Source: Capsulimonas corticalis (GTDB taxonomy: Bacteria > Armatimonadota > Armatimonadia > Armatimonadales > Capsulimonadaceae). Taken from it: DNA of 64,000 nucleotides. The stretch covers positions 1,178,001 through 1,242,000 of the forward strand of contig NZ_AP025739.1 of NCBI RefSeq assembly GCF_003574315.2, read 5' to 3'. The notes under the pieces were generated by a model that saw only the letters and a program-made list of their open reading frames with translations, did no database searches and was not told the origin of the DNA. Both the position numbers and the translations under genes were made by a program. The stretch's first letter is position 1, and every line of letters begins with the position of its first letter. Shown here piece after piece: positions 46,562-55,405 of the stretch.

Positions 46562-47473
46562 TTATTCCGGGGATTCCTTGGGGCTTGAGATCCCGCCGTC
46601 CTTGCGGATGCGCCACATGTGGTAAACGATGAATCCCGTCAGGATGACCGGCAGGACCGCGACGTGCAGCACGTAGAAGCGGATGAGCGCCTCCTGGCCG
46701 ACGACGTCCGATCCGAGCAGGCCCCAGCGCATCAGATCGCCGATGGCGGGCATCTTCGGCGCGTTGGGCGGAGCCAGCGCATTGATGTGATCCGAAACCC
46801 AGTTCGCCTTGCCCGCGATACCCGCGCCGACGGTGATGGCCCAGAAGGCCAGCTGATCCCACGGCAGCAAGTAACCCGTAAAGCCCAGAACCAGGGTCAG
46901 AACCATCAGGATGACGCCGACGACCCAGTTGAACTCACGCGGCGGCTTATAGGCTCCCGTATAGAAGACGCGGCACATATGGAAGAACACCACCGCGATC
47001 ATTGCGTTGGCGGACCAGAAGTGCATGCCGCGCAGGATGCCGCCGAAGGAGACCGCGGAGCGCAGGTCCAGCATTCGGCTGTACGCCTGTTCGGTGCTGG
47101 GAACGTAGACGAACATCAGCATCAGGCCGGAGATCGTCAGCAGCAGGAACAGATACATCGAAAGCAGGCCGAGGCCAAACGTATACGTGAAGCGCAGGGC
47201 GTGCTTTTCAATCTTGGCCGGCTGGATGTGCAGCAGGAACGAGTTGAAGAACGCTTCCGAACGCTCGCGCTCGGTCTTCGGGAAGGCCGTCGTGCGATAG
47301 ATCGACTTGTAGATATTGTGTCCGAGGGTCGCGGGACGAAGGTTGTCCCAGACTTCGGGGGCCTGGCGGTAGATCGCGCGGTTGATGCGCGCGAGCATTC
47401 CAGGCTGCCCGGGTCGCCGCCCGCCGGACGGCGGGACGGAGCCGCCCTCCGGTTTGACTAACTTGACGCTCAT
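46562..47473 (-). CDS. Cytochrome b N-terminal subunit (PetB-like)
   Basis: A 303-aa protein with four membrane helices and the haem-ligand His pairs (GGILRGMHFWSANAMIAVVFFHMCRVFYTGAY; RFYVLHVAVLPVILTGFIVYHMWRIRKD). The N-terminal 90 residues are soluble and longer than in b6. The GFTGYLLPWDQLAFWAITVGAGI segment is the typical Qo-side. Overlapping in function with the downstream C-terminal subunit. Part of a bc-type quinol:cytochrome c oxidoreductase. Confidence 0.93.
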   Translation of the reverse strand: MSVKLVKPEGGSVPPSGGRRPGQPGMLARINRAIYRQAPEVWDNLRPATLGHNIYKSIYRTTAFPKTERERSEAFFNSFLLHIQPAKIEKHALRFTYTFGLGLLSMYLFLLLTISGLMLMFVYVPSTEQAYSRMLDLRSAVSFGGILRGMHFWSANAMIAVVFFHMCRVFYTGAYKPPREFNWVVGVILMVLTLVLGFTGYLLPWDQLAFWAITVGAGIAGKANWVSDHINALAPPNAPKMPAIGDLMRWGLLGSDVVGQEALIRFYVLHVAVLPVILTGFIVYHMWRIRKDGGISSPKESPE

Positions 47474-47623
47474 ATCGCGCGCCTTTCCTTTTTCAATGCG
47501 CCGCCGGCCTCAATCTGGCCGCCGGCCGTAATCTTGCAGAATGCGGTATTCGTGAAACAGCGCCGGACGCTGACAGTCTGCGTTCCGGCGCGGCCGCTTG
47601 TCGGCAAAACAGCGATTCCCGAT

Positions 47624-48100
47624 TTAAACAATGTTATAGTAATGTCCCGGGTCGTTCTTCTTGGACTTGTCGACTTCCAGGTCGCCGCTCGGCGTCAGGC
47701 TGATGTCGAACCAGTACAAGGCGATCTGCGCGGGACCGTGGGTCACGTTGCCCATGTCGTCGTACTTGGAGCCGTGACACGGACAGTCGAAGCCGGTCGC
47801 GGACGCCGCAACGGTGCAGCCCAGGTGCTGGCAAACCATCGAAATGGCGCCCAGCTGCGAACCATGCTTGACGATCGTCACCTTCTGGTCGGCGATATTC
47901 TGCTTGACGCCGTCGGTGTATCCGCTCGCCTTACCAATGGTGAATTTGGATGGCGGGCCGTACTGCACGTTCGGCCAGAAGAAGCGGCCGAAGACGCCGG
48001 CGGCGCCCAAAGTCGCGATTCCGGCGATTCCCCATCCACTCAAAGAGACAAAGTTGCGCCGCGTCAGCTCCTGCTTTTCGCGGTCGTAGTTCACGGCCAT
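47624..48100 (-). CDS. Rieske iron-sulfur protein
   Basis: A 158-aa protein with a Tat-like leader (ELTRRNFVSLSGWGIAGIATLGAAGVF; twin Arg) and both Rieske boxes: CQHLGC and CPCHGS, which bind the 2Fe-2S cluster (two Cys, two His). It carries electrons from quinol to cytochrome c. First main gene of the bc-type cluster, just after ccoS. The ATG start at 48100 has GGTTCGACC before it, a weak ribosome site. Confidence 0.93.
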   Translation of the reverse strand: MAVNYDREKQELTRRNFVSLSGWGIAGIATLGAAGVFGRFFWPNVQYGPPSKFTIGKASGYTDGVKQNIADQKVTIVKHGSQLGAISMVCQHLGCTVAASATGFDCPCHGSKYDDMGNVTHGPAQIALYWFDISLTPSGDLEVDKSKKNDPGHYYNIV

Positions 48101-48171
48101 GGTCGAACCTCGAATCCTAACACGCTCGGTCTAAAATTTCGCGTGATTGACGCAATCGCGCTCACGATTCA

Positions 48172-48318
48172 CTAATCGTCGTCTTCGTCGCGAAATACGA
48201 TGTACTTGGCGTCCTCGGCGTTTTCGAAGGCTCCGTTACGAACCCCCCAAACAAACCCGATCAGCGTTACCAGTCCCATCGCCGCTCCCGCCACGAGCAA
48301 AGTCCAAATGCTTTCCAA
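48172..48318 (-). CDS. ccoS: CcoS-like cbb3 oxidase assembly protein
   Basis: A 48-aa product with one membrane helix (TLLVAGAAMGLVTLIGFVWGV) followed by RNGAFENAEDAKYIVFRDEDDD. The WxVRxGxFxDxE...IxFDxD pattern is that of CcoS, the small assembly factor of cbb3 oxidases. It begins with TTG 48318 about 8 nt after GGAGG. First gene of the operon, driven by the promoter at 48360-48389. Too short for many gene finders. Confidence 0.75.
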   Translation of the reverse strand: MESIWTLLVAGAAMGLVTLIGFVWGVRNGAFENAEDAKYIVFRDEDDD

Positions 48319-48359
48319 ATTGTCGCCCTCCCATATCGCGGGCTATTTGACACCCTAAT

Positions 48360-48389
48360 ATTATACAGTCGCCCAAAAGCCCATGTCAA
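48360..48389 (-). promoter_or_regulatory. Strong sigma70 promoter of the respiratory operon
   Basis: TTGACA (48384-48389) and TATAAT (48360-48365) both match consensus on the minus strand, with 18 bp spacing. The start would be about 35 bp before ccoS. Confidence 0.8.
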
Positions 48390-48536
48390 GGCGACTCCCC
48401 GGAGTCTTGTGAAATATTTCGCAAATAGGCAAAAACACGGGAACCGGGGGGCGCCGGAATCCGTATCCTCGCCCGCCATCGGGCAATTGGATCGAAAAAC
48501 CAGGAGAATTTCGCGGCCGGCGATTCGTGCGCGGAA

Positions 48537-49034
48537 CTACTCCAGCGGGCTGTTTTGCAGAGTCTTCAGCGCTTCAGTGACGTGTTTTTGTCCTTCTAAT
48601 AGCGACTCGAAGACCTGCCGCACAACGCCGTCCTTGCCGATGACGAATGTCACGCGCCCGGGAATCACGCCCAGCACATTGCGCACTCCGTAAAGCCGGC
48701 GGATCGCTCCGTCCTCGTCGCTGAGCAGCAAAAAAGGCAGGCGATTCTTCTCCGCAAACCGCCGGTGCGTTTCGCCGTCGCCCCGGCTGATCCCGATCAC
48801 CTCGGCGCCCGCCGCCGTGAACGCCTCATAGCTGTCCCGAAACGCGCACGCCTCGGCGGTGCACACCACGGAATCGTCCTTGGGATAGAAGAACAGCACG
48901 ACAGCGCCGCGCGCCAGGCGCTCGCTCAGGCGCACGGTTTCTCCCGTGGCGGTCGTCGCCGTGAAGTCGGGAGCGCGGTCGCCGGCGGCCAGGGAATGTT
49001 TGGGGGAGATTTTATCGTCGAATGGCGGCGTCAT
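48537..49034 (-). CDS. bcp: Bcp-type peroxiredoxin
   Basis: A 165-aa thiol peroxidase of the BCP/PrxQ class. The peroxidatic cysteine is in VVCTAEACAFRDSY; the second Cys 5 residues later is the usual PrxQ resolving cysteine. The motifs LFFYPKDDS and GRVTFVIGKDGVV fit the fold. It reduces hydroperoxides in the cytosol with thioredoxin. Monocistronic; it lies just before the respiratory operon promoter region but is a separate unit. Confidence 0.93.
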   Translation of the reverse strand: MTPPFDDKISPKHSLAAGDRAPDFTATTATGETVRLSERLARGAVVLFFYPKDDSVVCTAEACAFRDSYEAFTAAGAEVIGISRGDGETHRRFAEKNRLPFLLLSDEDGAIRRLYGVRNVLGVIPGRVTFVIGKDGVVRQVFESLLEGQKHVTEALKTLQNSPLE

Positions 49035-49102
49035 TGGGAATCCTCGCGCAGAGAATACCCGATGACGCCGCCCATTGCGGATAAGCAGCCTGGAAGCGGT
49101 CT

Positions 49103-52069
49103 TTATCCCGCTCGGCGCACCACGATCTCGGCGAGGCCGGTGTGCTGCGTGCTCGCCTTGACGCCCGTGACCTTAAACGTGAGCGAAGTGATCGTCTTGG
49201 CCGGGAAGTTCAGCGTCAGCGGCGCGATTCCATCGTCCGGCAGGGCGCCGACATCGAGCGTGCTTCCGTCGCTGAACGTGATCACGCCCGAGGTCACCTG
49301 ATCGGTCGTGTTGGGCCGGTCGTACAGCGCGATCTGGCCGACGGTCTGCGGCGTGTCCCAGGTAAGAGTCAGCGTCGCGCCCACGGTTTCTTCGCCCGAG
49401 GACCACTCGGCGGCTGGAGCCGACGGATACCCGTCGGCGACGCCGTCGATCGCGCCGGCGGGCGTGTGTCCATCTTCCGACGAGCTGGCGGTCGCATGCG
49501 CCTTTAGCGCCACGTTGTTCGGCTCGGCGATCGCGGGCCCCAGTGGCAGCTTATAGTCGGTCCCGTCGATTTGGAAGCTGACGCGCGGCTCGTACGGCGA
49601 TCGGGACGTGAGGTCCGCGACTTCCCCGCCCAGCTCATAATAATCCCAGTGTCGCGGCCCGGAAAACGCCGCCTCATGGTAGCGGTGCATGATCGCCACG
49701 CCGCCGAGCGCCAGCAGCGCTTCTTTTTGGGCGTCCGTCAGGCCGCTCGTCCCGTCCAGGACTTCCTTCCAGGTCTTGCCGCGCGCCGCCTCGCCGGCGA
49801 CCCCCTCCACGCGGCGGCTTTGCGCCAACGCGCTCAGGGCGGTCGGATCCACGGCGGCGGCGTGCACGACGATCTTGACCATCTTGCCGATGGGGTATGG
49901 CGGCGTGTTGATATGCGTCACGCACAGGTTAGTGTCGTAAAGCGCGGCGGCTCGCTGGCCGTTCACGGTCGCCTCGGTCGCCTTGCGCGTATTCGGGAGC
50001 TCGATCGAGTACGCGCGCTGGTCGGGCTGACCGCTGTAGCGCCCCTTCGCGGCGCCGATCGTCACCGTCACCCAGTCGCCATGGCGCACATAGCTCAGCG
50101 GGGTGGCGGCGTAGGCTCCCGCCGCGTACTTCTGGCTGTCGCCGTCGTCCTCATAGAGCGTATACGAGCCGGCCTTGCCGTCCTCGCCGGGGTAGCAGCG
50201 CACGCGCAGCGTGGTCAGCGGCGTGGTGGCCGGACGCGCCGCATAGGGCTGCATGGGGATCGGGACGCCGCCGCGCGCGTACAGAGGGAATTCGTTGATA
50301 TCCGCCGAGACGACTTTTTCAGCGCCGCCCTCGTACTGCTCGCCCGTAAAGGTGTTGTACCAGGTCGCGCCCTTCGGGAACCAGACGCTCTGACGGCCAA
50401 CGCGACCCGGCCCGACGCCGGGCATGGCGATCGGCGCGGCCAGGATATTATCGCCCAGCAGATACTCCTGCCCGTTGTGGTAGGCTTTTTCTTCGCCGGG
50501 ATACTCCAGATAGAGCGGCCGATTCAGCGACACGCCGGTGCTGTAGGTCTCACGCGCGCTGGAGTAAATGTAGGGAAGCATCTCGGAGCGCAGGTGGAAG
50601 CTGACGCGCATGGAGTCTTCGGCCCACTTCGGATAGTTCCAGGGCCGGCGATCCGTGGCGGCGTCGCGCGTGGAGTGCGAGCGCAGCGCCGCCGTGGTCG
50701 CGCCGAACTGACACCAGCGGGTGTAGGATTCTTCATTGCGGCCGCCCATATGGCCGCCGATATCGTGCGACCAGTAGTAGCAGCCGACGTTGCCCGCCGT
50801 GGACGTGAACGGAACCTCAAAGCCCAGCATCGCCCAGCCGGTATCGGCGTCGCCGGAGAACTGGATCGGGTGGCGATGGTCGCCCCACCCCGCCCAGCGG
50901 CTCAGGGAAACCCCGCGCTCGCTGGCGTGCTCGGTGCGCTTGTACAGAAGCTCATTCATCCAGAAGAGATTGGTCAGGTCCGGAACGGAGCGTGTGTAGG
51001 GATACTGCTGCCAGTCCAGCCACCAGAAGTCGACCCCGTCGTTCTCCAGCGGCGCGAGCACCTGCGTAAAGAAGGCGTCCATGTACTTCTTACTGCCCGC
51101 GTCGAACGGCAGGTTCTTCTGCTGCGCCGGATCTTCGCCCATCGCCTTCATAAAGGGAGCGTACTGATCCTCGTAGGGCGCGACGCCGTCGGCGGGATGC
51201 ATATTGAGCGTCACATGCAGGCCCTGCTGGTGGAACCAGGAAAGCAGCCCTTTGGGATCGGGGATCAATTTATTGTTCCAGGACCAGCCCGTCCAGCCGT
51301 CGCGATGCCAGTCCATATCCATGACGATATTGTCGAGCGGGAAGTCGTGCTGCGTGTATTCCTGCACGACGGCGTGGTACTCATCGGAGCTGAAGGGCCA
51401 GTAGCGGGAGTACCAGAGGCCCATCGCGTAACGCCGGGGCAGCGGCGCGGCGCCGCCGATGGTCACCAGGGATTTGAGGGCGCCCTTGTAGTCGCTCCCG
51501 TATCCGAACAGGTACCAGTCGGTCCCATTCTCCCTGGGTCGTGAGCGCACCCAGTCCGAGGTCAATAAGGGCGTGCGCGAATCGTCGATCACATACCAGC
51601 CGTCGCGCGACAGCAGGCCCTCCCCCAAATCCACCGGCCCTTTGACCTGATCCAGCGTGCGGATCGTGCCGCCGAGGTTGCCGGGATTCGCCGCGCCGGG
51701 CGTCCAATCGGCGTACCCCTTGTCGGTCTTGATCTTCGCCGAGAGATTGCCCGGCCCTAGCGGCTTGCCGTCCGGCGTATAGGTCAGGCGGATCGCGCCC
51801 GTGTCGATCGTCTCGGAATCTCCCGACTTCGAAAGCTGGAAGCCGTTGTACCGCGCCTTGCGCTCAACGGCGAACAGCGATCGTTCATCCACGAATTTGC
51901 CGTCGGCGGCGTACTCAATGCGAATACATTCGGGAGTGATCACCGTGAACCGGGCGCCGGGCGCCACGACGGGATTCGGCGCGGCCTGCGCCGCGCCATG
52001 GAGAGCGGAGGCGGCAAACAGCGCGCCGCAAAACAGTAGGGATGGGAAGCGTTGACGGAAGTTACTCAT
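49103..52069 (-). CDS. Secreted GH31 glycosidase with C-terminal discoidin-like domain
   Basis: A protein of about 988 aa with a signal peptide (SLLFCGALFAASALHGAAQAAP). The GH31 barrel contains NIVMDMDWHRDGWTGWSWN, GVDFWWLDWQQYP (nucleophile region), and SHDIGGHMGGRNEESYTRWCQFGA. C-terminal beta domains end in a discoidin/F5-8-like segment (NNVALKAHATASSSEDGHTPAGAIDGVADGYP). Between them is a stretch that resembles neither (VDPTALSALAQSRRVEGVAGE). Acts on alpha-glucans or oligosaccharides outside the cell. A 26-bp perfect palindrome, the likely LacI operator, lies about 185 bp upstream of the start. Confidence 0.92.
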   Translation of the reverse strand: MSNFRQRFPSLLFCGALFAASALHGAAQAAPNPVVAPGARFTVITPECIRIEYAADGKFVDERSLFAVERKARYNGFQLSKSGDSETIDTGAIRLTYTPDGKPLGPGNLSAKIKTDKGYADWTPGAANPGNLGGTIRTLDQVKGPVDLGEGLLSRDGWYVIDDSRTPLLTSDWVRSRPRENGTDWYLFGYGSDYKGALKSLVTIGGAAPLPRRYAMGLWYSRYWPFSSDEYHAVVQEYTQHDFPLDNIVMDMDWHRDGWTGWSWNNKLIPDPKGLLSWFHQQGLHVTLNMHPADGVAPYEDQYAPFMKAMGEDPAQQKNLPFDAGSKKYMDAFFTQVLAPLENDGVDFWWLDWQQYPYTRSVPDLTNLFWMNELLYKRTEHASERGVSLSRWAGWGDHRHPIQFSGDADTGWAMLGFEVPFTSTAGNVGCYYWSHDIGGHMGGRNEESYTRWCQFGATTAALRSHSTRDAATDRRPWNYPKWAEDSMRVSFHLRSEMLPYIYSSARETYSTGVSLNRPLYLEYPGEEKAYHNGQEYLLGDNILAAPIAMPGVGPGRVGRQSVWFPKGATWYNTFTGEQYEGGAEKVVSADINEFPLYARGGVPIPMQPYAARPATTPLTTLRVRCYPGEDGKAGSYTLYEDDGDSQKYAAGAYAATPLSYVRHGDWVTVTIGAAKGRYSGQPDQRAYSIELPNTRKATEATVNGQRAAALYDTNLCVTHINTPPYPIGKMVKIVVHAAAVDPTALSALAQSRRVEGVAGEAARGKTWKEVLDGTSGLTDAQKEALLALGGVAIMHRYHEAAFSGPRHWDYYELGGEVADLTSRSPYEPRVSFQIDGTDYKLPLGPAIAEPNNVALKAHATASSSEDGHTPAGAIDGVADGYPSAPAAEWSSGEETVGATLTLTWDTPQTVGQIALYDRPNTTDQVTSGVITFSDGSTLDVGALPDDGIAPLTLNFPAKTITSLTFKVTGVKASTQHTGLAEIVVRRAG

Positions 52070-52252
52070 AACGTGAACTTTCACAGGGAAGGGTCGGTGG
52101 ATCTGGCGTTCGTCATTCCAGCGATTTTGATCTAAAAATACAGGAAATAGAAACGTATGTCAAGGAGGCAAATCATGTTCGAGCATGTCATTTTGTGTGT
52201 TTCGCGCCCCGGCGCCCGGTAAGTGATTCCGTTGCGGGATCGTCTCCAGCGC

Positions 52253-52278
52253 GCATAACCTAACCGGTTAGGTTATGC
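52253..52278. promoter_or_regulatory. LacI-type operator (26-bp perfect palindrome)
   Basis: GCATAACCTAACC and its exact complement GGTTAGGTTATGC, centred on CCGG. It shares the core ACCnAACCGGTTnGGT with three sites before other genes of this locus (57591, 58668, 59715). It lies upstream of the GH31 gene. Confidence 0.75.
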
Positions 52279-52393
52279 GTTCGACCATTATAGAGGATCT
52301 CTTTTGATCTGTCAACACCGGAATTATCGCCCACGCAGAAGGCGGGCGCGAATACAAGATCCGCGCCCGCCCTCTCCATCACCGCATTGTCGA

Positions 52394-53767
52394 TCAATGC
52401 TTGAAGATGGCGAAGTCATGGGCCTGAAGCGAGAAGTTCGGAGGCGACGTGTGGGACTGGCCGCCGGGCGCTCCCGAGGGAGTGACTTCCGTCCAGCCCG
52501 TGGGCAGGCCGCTGATCGTACCGCCCACGGCCGAGCCGGATTCATTGATCTCGATCAAAAGCTCCTCTCCGCCCGTCCGCGAGTAGGTCAGCACCTGTCC
52601 GGAGGCGGAGTTCGCGCGCCAGACCGTTCCGCCTTGCTGCAATACCGGGTGGCTCTGGCGAAGCGCGATCAACTGGGAATAGAACTGAGGAAACGGGGTT
52701 CCGAAGTTCCAGTTGATCTTGGCGTGAGTGTTCACGCCGCCGGCGTTATTGGCGACTTCCATGCCGTTGTAGAGAAGCGGAATACCGGAGATTGTAAAGT
52801 TCATCACGGCGGCGTCCATCGCCCCAGCCATGCCGTTCAGCACATTGACGTCCCGGGCGTAGTCCCAGTCGTCCTGAATATTCATGTGCATCATTCCGAC
52901 CGGAAACTGATTGGCCTGGGCCTGCCAGGTCGTTTGCAAATTCATGGCGCTCGCGCCGCCCGCGACATTCACCATGTTGTCATGCAGCCACCAGCCGTAA
53001 TCACACTCGAACGGGGCCAGAGCCAGGTCCGTGGATTCGCATTCGCCGAGCATGAGGATGTCGCTTTTGACGCTTTCCAGCGATGAGCGCAAAGAAGTCC
53101 AGTAACTCTTTGGGATATTGCGATTGGATCCGCCGGGATAATCAGCGGTGTCGAAGCGAAACCCATCCACGCCGTAATTGGTAATCCACCACTGGAGCAT
53201 GCTCGTCATATAACCGCGAAGCCCGGAGCTTGCATAGTTTAACTGGGCGACATCGGGCCACGAGCCGGCCTGGACGATGGAGTTCGGATTTCCGGCGTTG
53301 CCGTCGCTATGCACATAGTATTCGGGATGCTGCGTGATCAGCGCATTGTCCCAGGAGGTGTGGTTCAGCACTTCATCCAGAATCACTTTCATCCCGGCCG
53401 AGTGCGCGGCGTTGATCAGCGCGTGCAGATCCGACGAGCCGCCGAAGCTGGGGTTGATCCCATAGTAGTCGTGGACGCAATAGGGACTGCCGATCGAAGG
53501 ATGCCCGTTGATCGGCTGGCCGATCGGCGTGACCGGCATGATCCAGAGCACATTGCACCCCATGCCCCGAATTCGGTTAATCTGCGCGGTGACGCCGGCG
53601 AAGTTCCCATTCGCGGAGAAGATGTCTGGATAAACGCCATAGATCACCGCCGAATTGATCCACGACGGATGCTGGGCGCTCGCCGGCTTCGGCGAGGCGC
53701 ATGTCAAAGTCAACATTGCAAAGGTTGCAAACAAAGCGAACGTCAAACGATTTCGTAATGTCTTCAT
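52394..53767 (-). CDS. Secreted GH13 alpha-amylase-like glycosidase
   Basis: A 457-aa protein with an N-terminal signal (LTFALFATFAMLTLTCASPKPASAQ). GH13 conserved regions are present: NVLWIMPVTPIGQ, MKVILDEVLNHTSWDN, GVDGFRFDTADYPG (nucleophile Asp), DILMLGECEST (acid/base Glu) and the third acid region near NIQDDWDYARD, which is less canonical. C-terminal beta-sandwich EELLIEINESGSAVGG. It hydrolyses alpha-1,4-glucans or oligosaccharides outside the cell. GGGAGAG precedes ATG 53767; a longer frame to 53878 is unlikely. It lies before the GH31 gene on the same strand, separated by the operator. Confidence 0.9.
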   Translation of the reverse strand: MKTLRNRLTFALFATFAMLTLTCASPKPASAQHPSWINSAVIYGVYPDIFSANGNFAGVTAQINRIRGMGCNVLWIMPVTPIGQPINGHPSIGSPYCVHDYYGINPSFGGSSDLHALINAAHSAGMKVILDEVLNHTSWDNALITQHPEYYVHSDGNAGNPNSIVQAGSWPDVAQLNYASSGLRGYMTSMLQWWITNYGVDGFRFDTADYPGGSNRNIPKSYWTSLRSSLESVKSDILMLGECESTDLALAPFECDYGWWLHDNMVNVAGGASAMNLQTTWQAQANQFPVGMMHMNIQDDWDYARDVNVLNGMAGAMDAAVMNFTISGIPLLYNGMEVANNAGGVNTHAKINWNFGTPFPQFYSQLIALRQSHPVLQQGGTVWRANSASGQVLTYSRTGGEELLIEINESGSAVGGTISGLPTGWTEVTPSGAPGGQSHTSPPNFSLQAHDFAIFKH

Positions 53768-53950
53768 ATTTCTCTCCCAATCAGAGCGCTTCCACGCGCT
53801 TTTCTTTCTCACGATGATTCTCTCGACAACGCGGCGCCTTTCTCGCCACGGGAATTTGACACTGAATTGCGATAACAACGATAAGATCTTTACATGATCG
53901 CTCCGAATTGTTATCGGGCGCAGTGCAATTAAAAATTGCCGAACGTATTC

Positions 53951-55270
53951 CTATTCTGAAAAGTCGCTCTCGGGATTCACCGCCAGCGCGGTGGAAGCGC
54001 GGGCGATGACGTTGGACCGCAAACGGACCTGGGAGCTCACGGGTTTTCCTTGCCAGCCGCCCAGCAGCAATCGCACGGCTTCTTCCGCCATCTGGTCCAG
54101 CGGCGGACGCACCGAGGAGAGGCTGAGCGCGGAGGACCGGCTGTCGTCGTCGAACCCGATCAATCCGAAGTCCGCTCCGGCGCGCAGGCCGGCCTCCTCG
54201 GCGGCCTGCATGACGGCGTACGCCGTATGGTCGTTGGGCGCGATGACGCCCCAGGGCGCCCCTCGGTCGGCGCTCGCCGCGAAACGCTGGAAAAGCGGCG
54301 CGATGGCGGCGTGCGAGGACGCGTCGGCGCGGCGCCATTCATAGGCGTCCGGTCGGGCGGAAGGATGGACGATCTCCAAAGACTCGGCGGGCAGCCGGGC
54401 CTGGCGCACGGCCTCCCGGACGCCCGTCTCGCGGTCATCCAGCCAGGCCGCCTGAAACGGTGAGAGGAAAGTCAGCCTTCGATAGCCCGCGTTCAGCAAA
54501 TGCTTGGCCGCCTGATATCCGGCATAGGTATTGTCGTAACTGATCTGCGTCAGCGGCGGCCGCATCTCATGCCAGGTGATGTAGACGACCGGGACATTGT
54601 CGATGTCCACGCTCGATACGATTTCATCGGAAAGGTCGCAGTCATCATGCAGCCCGACAATCACAAACGCATCCGACCCGGCGGCGCGCAGCGCGCTGAT
54701 CGCGTCGGCCATGGGAACCGTATCGCCGTGAAGGAGCCGGCCGGGGTAGTCCGACGGGCTCTTTGGGTGCCGGTTGAAAAACCGCGACGCGCCGCCGGCG
54801 CCCGACATCGCCCGCTCCAGCGTGCTGACGACCTGCCGCGCCCAGTAGCCGCCGATATCCGGCGGATGCAGGGGTTCGATCGGGATCGTCGTCACGATGC
54901 CAAGCGTCATCCCCGATGGACGCGCGGCGACAGGAAAGGCCACGGCTTGCGGTGCGCGGGACAAGGGGAGATCGGGACGCGGCGGCGACGCCGTTCGATC
55001 CAAAACTTGCGCCCGGGCGACAAACGTGCCGTTGCGATCAAACGATTCCAGGACGCCGTCGGCGATGAGGTTTGCGAACGCCTGCTGCACCGTCGAAAGC
55101 GCGACGCCGTATTCCTTGGCGAGGTTATGCCGGCTCGCCAGGCGAGTTCCCACCGCGAGGCTCCCGTCCGCGATCCGCCCGCGAATATTCTCCTCGATTC
55201 GCAGGTATGCGGGAACTGGAGACCGGGCGCTGTCCGCGCGCTGTTTTTTGCTGTACTGATCCGTGGTCAT
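53951..55270 (-). CDS. GntR-type HTH fused to LacI-type sensor (AraR-like regulator)
   Basis: A 439-aa regulator. Residues about 20-90 are a winged helix of GntR type (RIEENIRGRIADGSLAVGTRLASRHNLAKEYGVALSTVQQAFANLIADGVL) and the rest is a periplasmic-binding-fold sensor as in LacI/AraR (TIPIEPLHPPDIGGYWARQVV, NTYAGYQAAKHLLNAGYRRLTFLSPF, GVIAPNDHTAYAVMQAAEEAG, IGFDDDSRSSALSLSSVRPPLDQMAEEAVRLLL). It is a sugar-responsive repressor, located just upstream of the amylase gene on the same strand. An inverted repeat CTGTAT..ATACAG lies 26 bp before the start and is the likely autoregulatory operator. Confidence 0.9.
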   Translation of the reverse strand: MTTDQYSKKQRADSARSPVPAYLRIEENIRGRIADGSLAVGTRLASRHNLAKEYGVALSTVQQAFANLIADGVLESFDRNGTFVARAQVLDRTASPPRPDLPLSRAPQAVAFPVAARPSGMTLGIVTTIPIEPLHPPDIGGYWARQVVSTLERAMSGAGGASRFFNRHPKSPSDYPGRLLHGDTVPMADAISALRAAGSDAFVIVGLHDDCDLSDEIVSSVDIDNVPVVYITWHEMRPPLTQISYDNTYAGYQAAKHLLNAGYRRLTFLSPFQAAWLDDRETGVREAVRQARLPAESLEIVHPSARPDAYEWRRADASSHAAIAPLFQRFAASADRGAPWGVIAPNDHTAYAVMQAAEEAGLRAGADFGLIGFDDDSRSSALSLSSVRPPLDQMAEEAVRLLLGGWQGKPVSSQVRLRSNVIARASTALAVNPESDFSE

Positions 55271-55295
55271 GGTGTCATCATTGAGATCGTCGGCA

Positions 55296-55323
55296 CTGTA
55301 TCGATATGTGTATCAATATACAG
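55296..55323. promoter_or_regulatory. Candidate operator before the GntR/LacI hybrid gene
   Basis: CTGTAT ... ATACAG arms around a 16-bp AT-rich centre, near the start of the GntR/LacI hybrid gene. AraR-type regulators bind such spaced palindromes. Confidence 0.5.
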
Positions 55324-55405
55324 CACAATCGATTTGCTGTCAAGCGAATCTGGGAAACACACCTCCCGGGTGTCTGTCTGCACATTGCAGGGGAGGCTTG
55401 GGGAA

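Noticed and set aside
49571-51544. Long + strand frame inside the GH31 gene
   Set aside because: It is antisense to the GH31 coding region and shows no family features.
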